A DNA stretch of 5,676 nucleotides from Coriobacteriia bacterium (GTDB lineage: Bacteria; Actinomycetota; Coriobacteriia; Anaerosomatales; PALSA-660): positions 4,798 through 10,473 of the forward strand of contig PKWR01000012.1 of assembly GCA_003133285.1 (NCBI GenBank), given 5' to 3'. Positions within the stretch are counted from its first letter, which is position 1. Each line of letters opens with the position of its first letter. Position numbers and translations under genes: made by a program. The notes below the pieces were generated by a model, which was given only the letters and a program-made list of their open reading frames with translations, did no database searches and had not been told where the DNA came from. This document shows positions 4,727-5,676 of this stretch, piece by piece.

Positions 4727-5649
4727 AGAGCGTGGTGGTGGCCTCGGGCAAGGGTGGCACAGGCAAGACCACGATGACGGCAGCCTTCGCGCACCTCGCG
4801 GCGCGAAGGCTGCGCGTCACGGTCGCGGACGCGGACGTCGAGGCATCGAACCTCTCGTTGGCGCTTCACGTCCGGGACCTCTCGTGTGAGGCGTTCCCGG
4901 GAGGCTCGAAAGGTGCGATCGACGTGGATGTCTGCACCGGCTGTGGCCTGTGCGTCCGGGTCTGCCGTTTCGACGCGATCACCCGGGGGCCCTCCGGGGT
5001 GTACCGCATCGACCCGTTCGCCTGCGAAGGTTGCGGTCGGTGCGCCTTCGAGTGCCCGGTCGGCGCCGCTGTGATGACGCCCACGACCGCGGGCGAGGCC
5101 TGCACGGGTCAGAGCGTCACGGGGCCTGCCGCGTTCGGACAACTCGGGCCGGGCGAAGACCTCTCCGGGAAGCTGGTGACGGAGGTGCGGCGCCTCGCTG
5201 CCGACGCGGCCGAGCGACACCACAGCGATGTTCTCTTCATCGACGGTCCGCCGGGGATCGGATGCCCTCTCATCGCCGCCGTTGCGAGCACCGACCTGCT
5301 CGTCGCTGTGGCTGAGCCGACCGTCTCAGGCGCCCACGACCTCGAGAGGCTCGCGGATCTTGCCGCGCGTCTGCGCCTGCCTATGCGCGTGGTGCTCAAC
5401 AAGGCCGACCTGTCCGAGGATGGTGCGGCGCGGATCCGCCGGCTCTGCGTATCCAGGGGCCTTGCTCTGCTTGCGGAGGTGCCGTTCGAGCCGACACTCG
5501 CCGTCCTGCTCGAGACGCTGGCCGAGGGGACAGAAGGCATCTCGGTCGAGCGGGCGAGCGGCCTGACCGAGGTCGCCAAGGCCTGGGCAGCGATCGAGCG
5601 TGAACTCGGGCTGGGCGAACGGGCGCAGGAGTCTCTCATCCGCGGCTGA
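4723..5649 (+). CDS. MinD-superfamily P-loop ATPase with 2x[4Fe-4S] ferredoxin insert (second of pair)
   Basis: This 308-residue paralogue of the preceding protein has the same layout: ASGKGGTGKTT (7-17), DADVEASN (36-43), ferredoxin cysteines C71/C74/C77/C81 and C101/C104/C107/C111-Pro, then DGPPGIGC (174-181) and AEPTVSGAHDL (197-207). GTG 4723 overlaps the previous stop as GTGA, lacks an obvious Shine-Dalgarno, and places KSVVVASGKGG right at the N-terminus as expected for the family. Upstream in-frame sequence is Arg/Ala-rich, typical of out-of-frame reading, which argues against a longer start. Compared with its neighbour it has a shorter N-terminus, a more compact ferredoxin insert and a longer C-terminal helix (about 279-308). 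The two probably act as a heterodimer, since the family dimerises around nucleotide; partner and substrate are unknown. It is the last complete gene in the window. Confidence 0.9.
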   Translation: MKSVVVASGKGGTGKTTMTAAFAHLAARRLRVTVADADVEASNLSLALHVRDLSCEAFPGGSKGAIDVDVCTGCGLCVRVCRFDAITRGPSGVYRIDPFACEGCGRCAFECPVGAAVMTPTTAGEACTGQSVTGPAAFGQLGPGEDLSGKLVTEVRRLAADAAERHHSDVLFIDGPPGIGCPLIAAVASTDLLVAVAEPTVSGAHDLERLADLAARLRLPMRVVLNKADLSEDGAARIRRLCVSRGLALLAEVPFEPTLAVLLETLAEGTEGISVERASGLTEVAKAWAAIERELGLGERAQESLIRG

Positions 5650-5676
5650 ACGAAGTGATTCGAGATACGGGAAGGG

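Noticed and set aside
5650..5676. Terminator or next gene start after the last MinD gene
   Set aside because: The remaining 27 bases show no inverted repeat or start codon with support; the final GGGAAGGG could be part of a ribosome binding site, but the window ends.
1..5676. CRISPR arrays, tRNA/rRNA genes or insertion sequences
   Set aside because: No spaced direct-repeat array, RNA gene signature or transposase was seen; coding genes fill nearly the whole window.

Overview
The window is a high-GC stretch from an anaerobe-like bacterium, carrying one compact plus-strand operon of seven genes. Strong G/C preference at third codon positions, GTG starts, many Fe-S and radical SAM motifs and a PadR-type regulator would fit a high-GC anaerobic actinobacterium (Coriobacteriia/Anaerosomatales-like) or a high-GC deltaproteobacterium. 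This taxonomic guess is weak.

Layout: (a) 1-31, probable last codons of an upstream gene. (b) 83-125, a good sigma70-type promoter (TTGACG-17-TATAGT) overlapped by a perfect 9+9 inverted repeat, a likely operator. (c) 156-599, PadR-like winged-helix regulator with a Cys/His/Gly-rich N-terminus. (d) 592-996 and 1035-1412, two divergent NifX/NifB-type (dinitrogenase iron-molybdenum cofactor fold) small proteins. (e) 1450-2253, Mrp/NBP35-type P-loop ATPase with a CxxC motif. (f) 2250-3815, B12-binding-domain radical SAM enzyme (BchE-like architecture, CxxxCxxC). (g) 3812-4726 and 4723-5649, a tandem pair of MinD-superfamily ATPases, each with a two-cluster ferredoxin insert. Junctions are overlaps or gaps below 40 nt, so the set looks co-transcribed. 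No terminator is seen, and the operon may continue past 5676.

NifX-like proteins, an Mrp protein and paired ferredoxin-MinD ATPases recall the 'orp' gene clusters of anaerobes such as Desulfovibrio and other orphan NifX/MinD clusters without nitrogenase. A reasonable inference is ATP-dependent, Fe-S-based assembly or carriage of a metal cofactor under a metal- or redox-responsive repressor. The B12 radical SAM enzyme in the middle is the least expected member.

The most striking sequence signal is that the last ~27 residues of the radical SAM protein are homologous, at DNA level (about 60 of 76 bases identical, in the same reading frame), to the C-terminus of the second NifX-like protein. This looks like the fossil 3' end of another NifX-like gene fused to the radical SAM gene just before the MinD pair.
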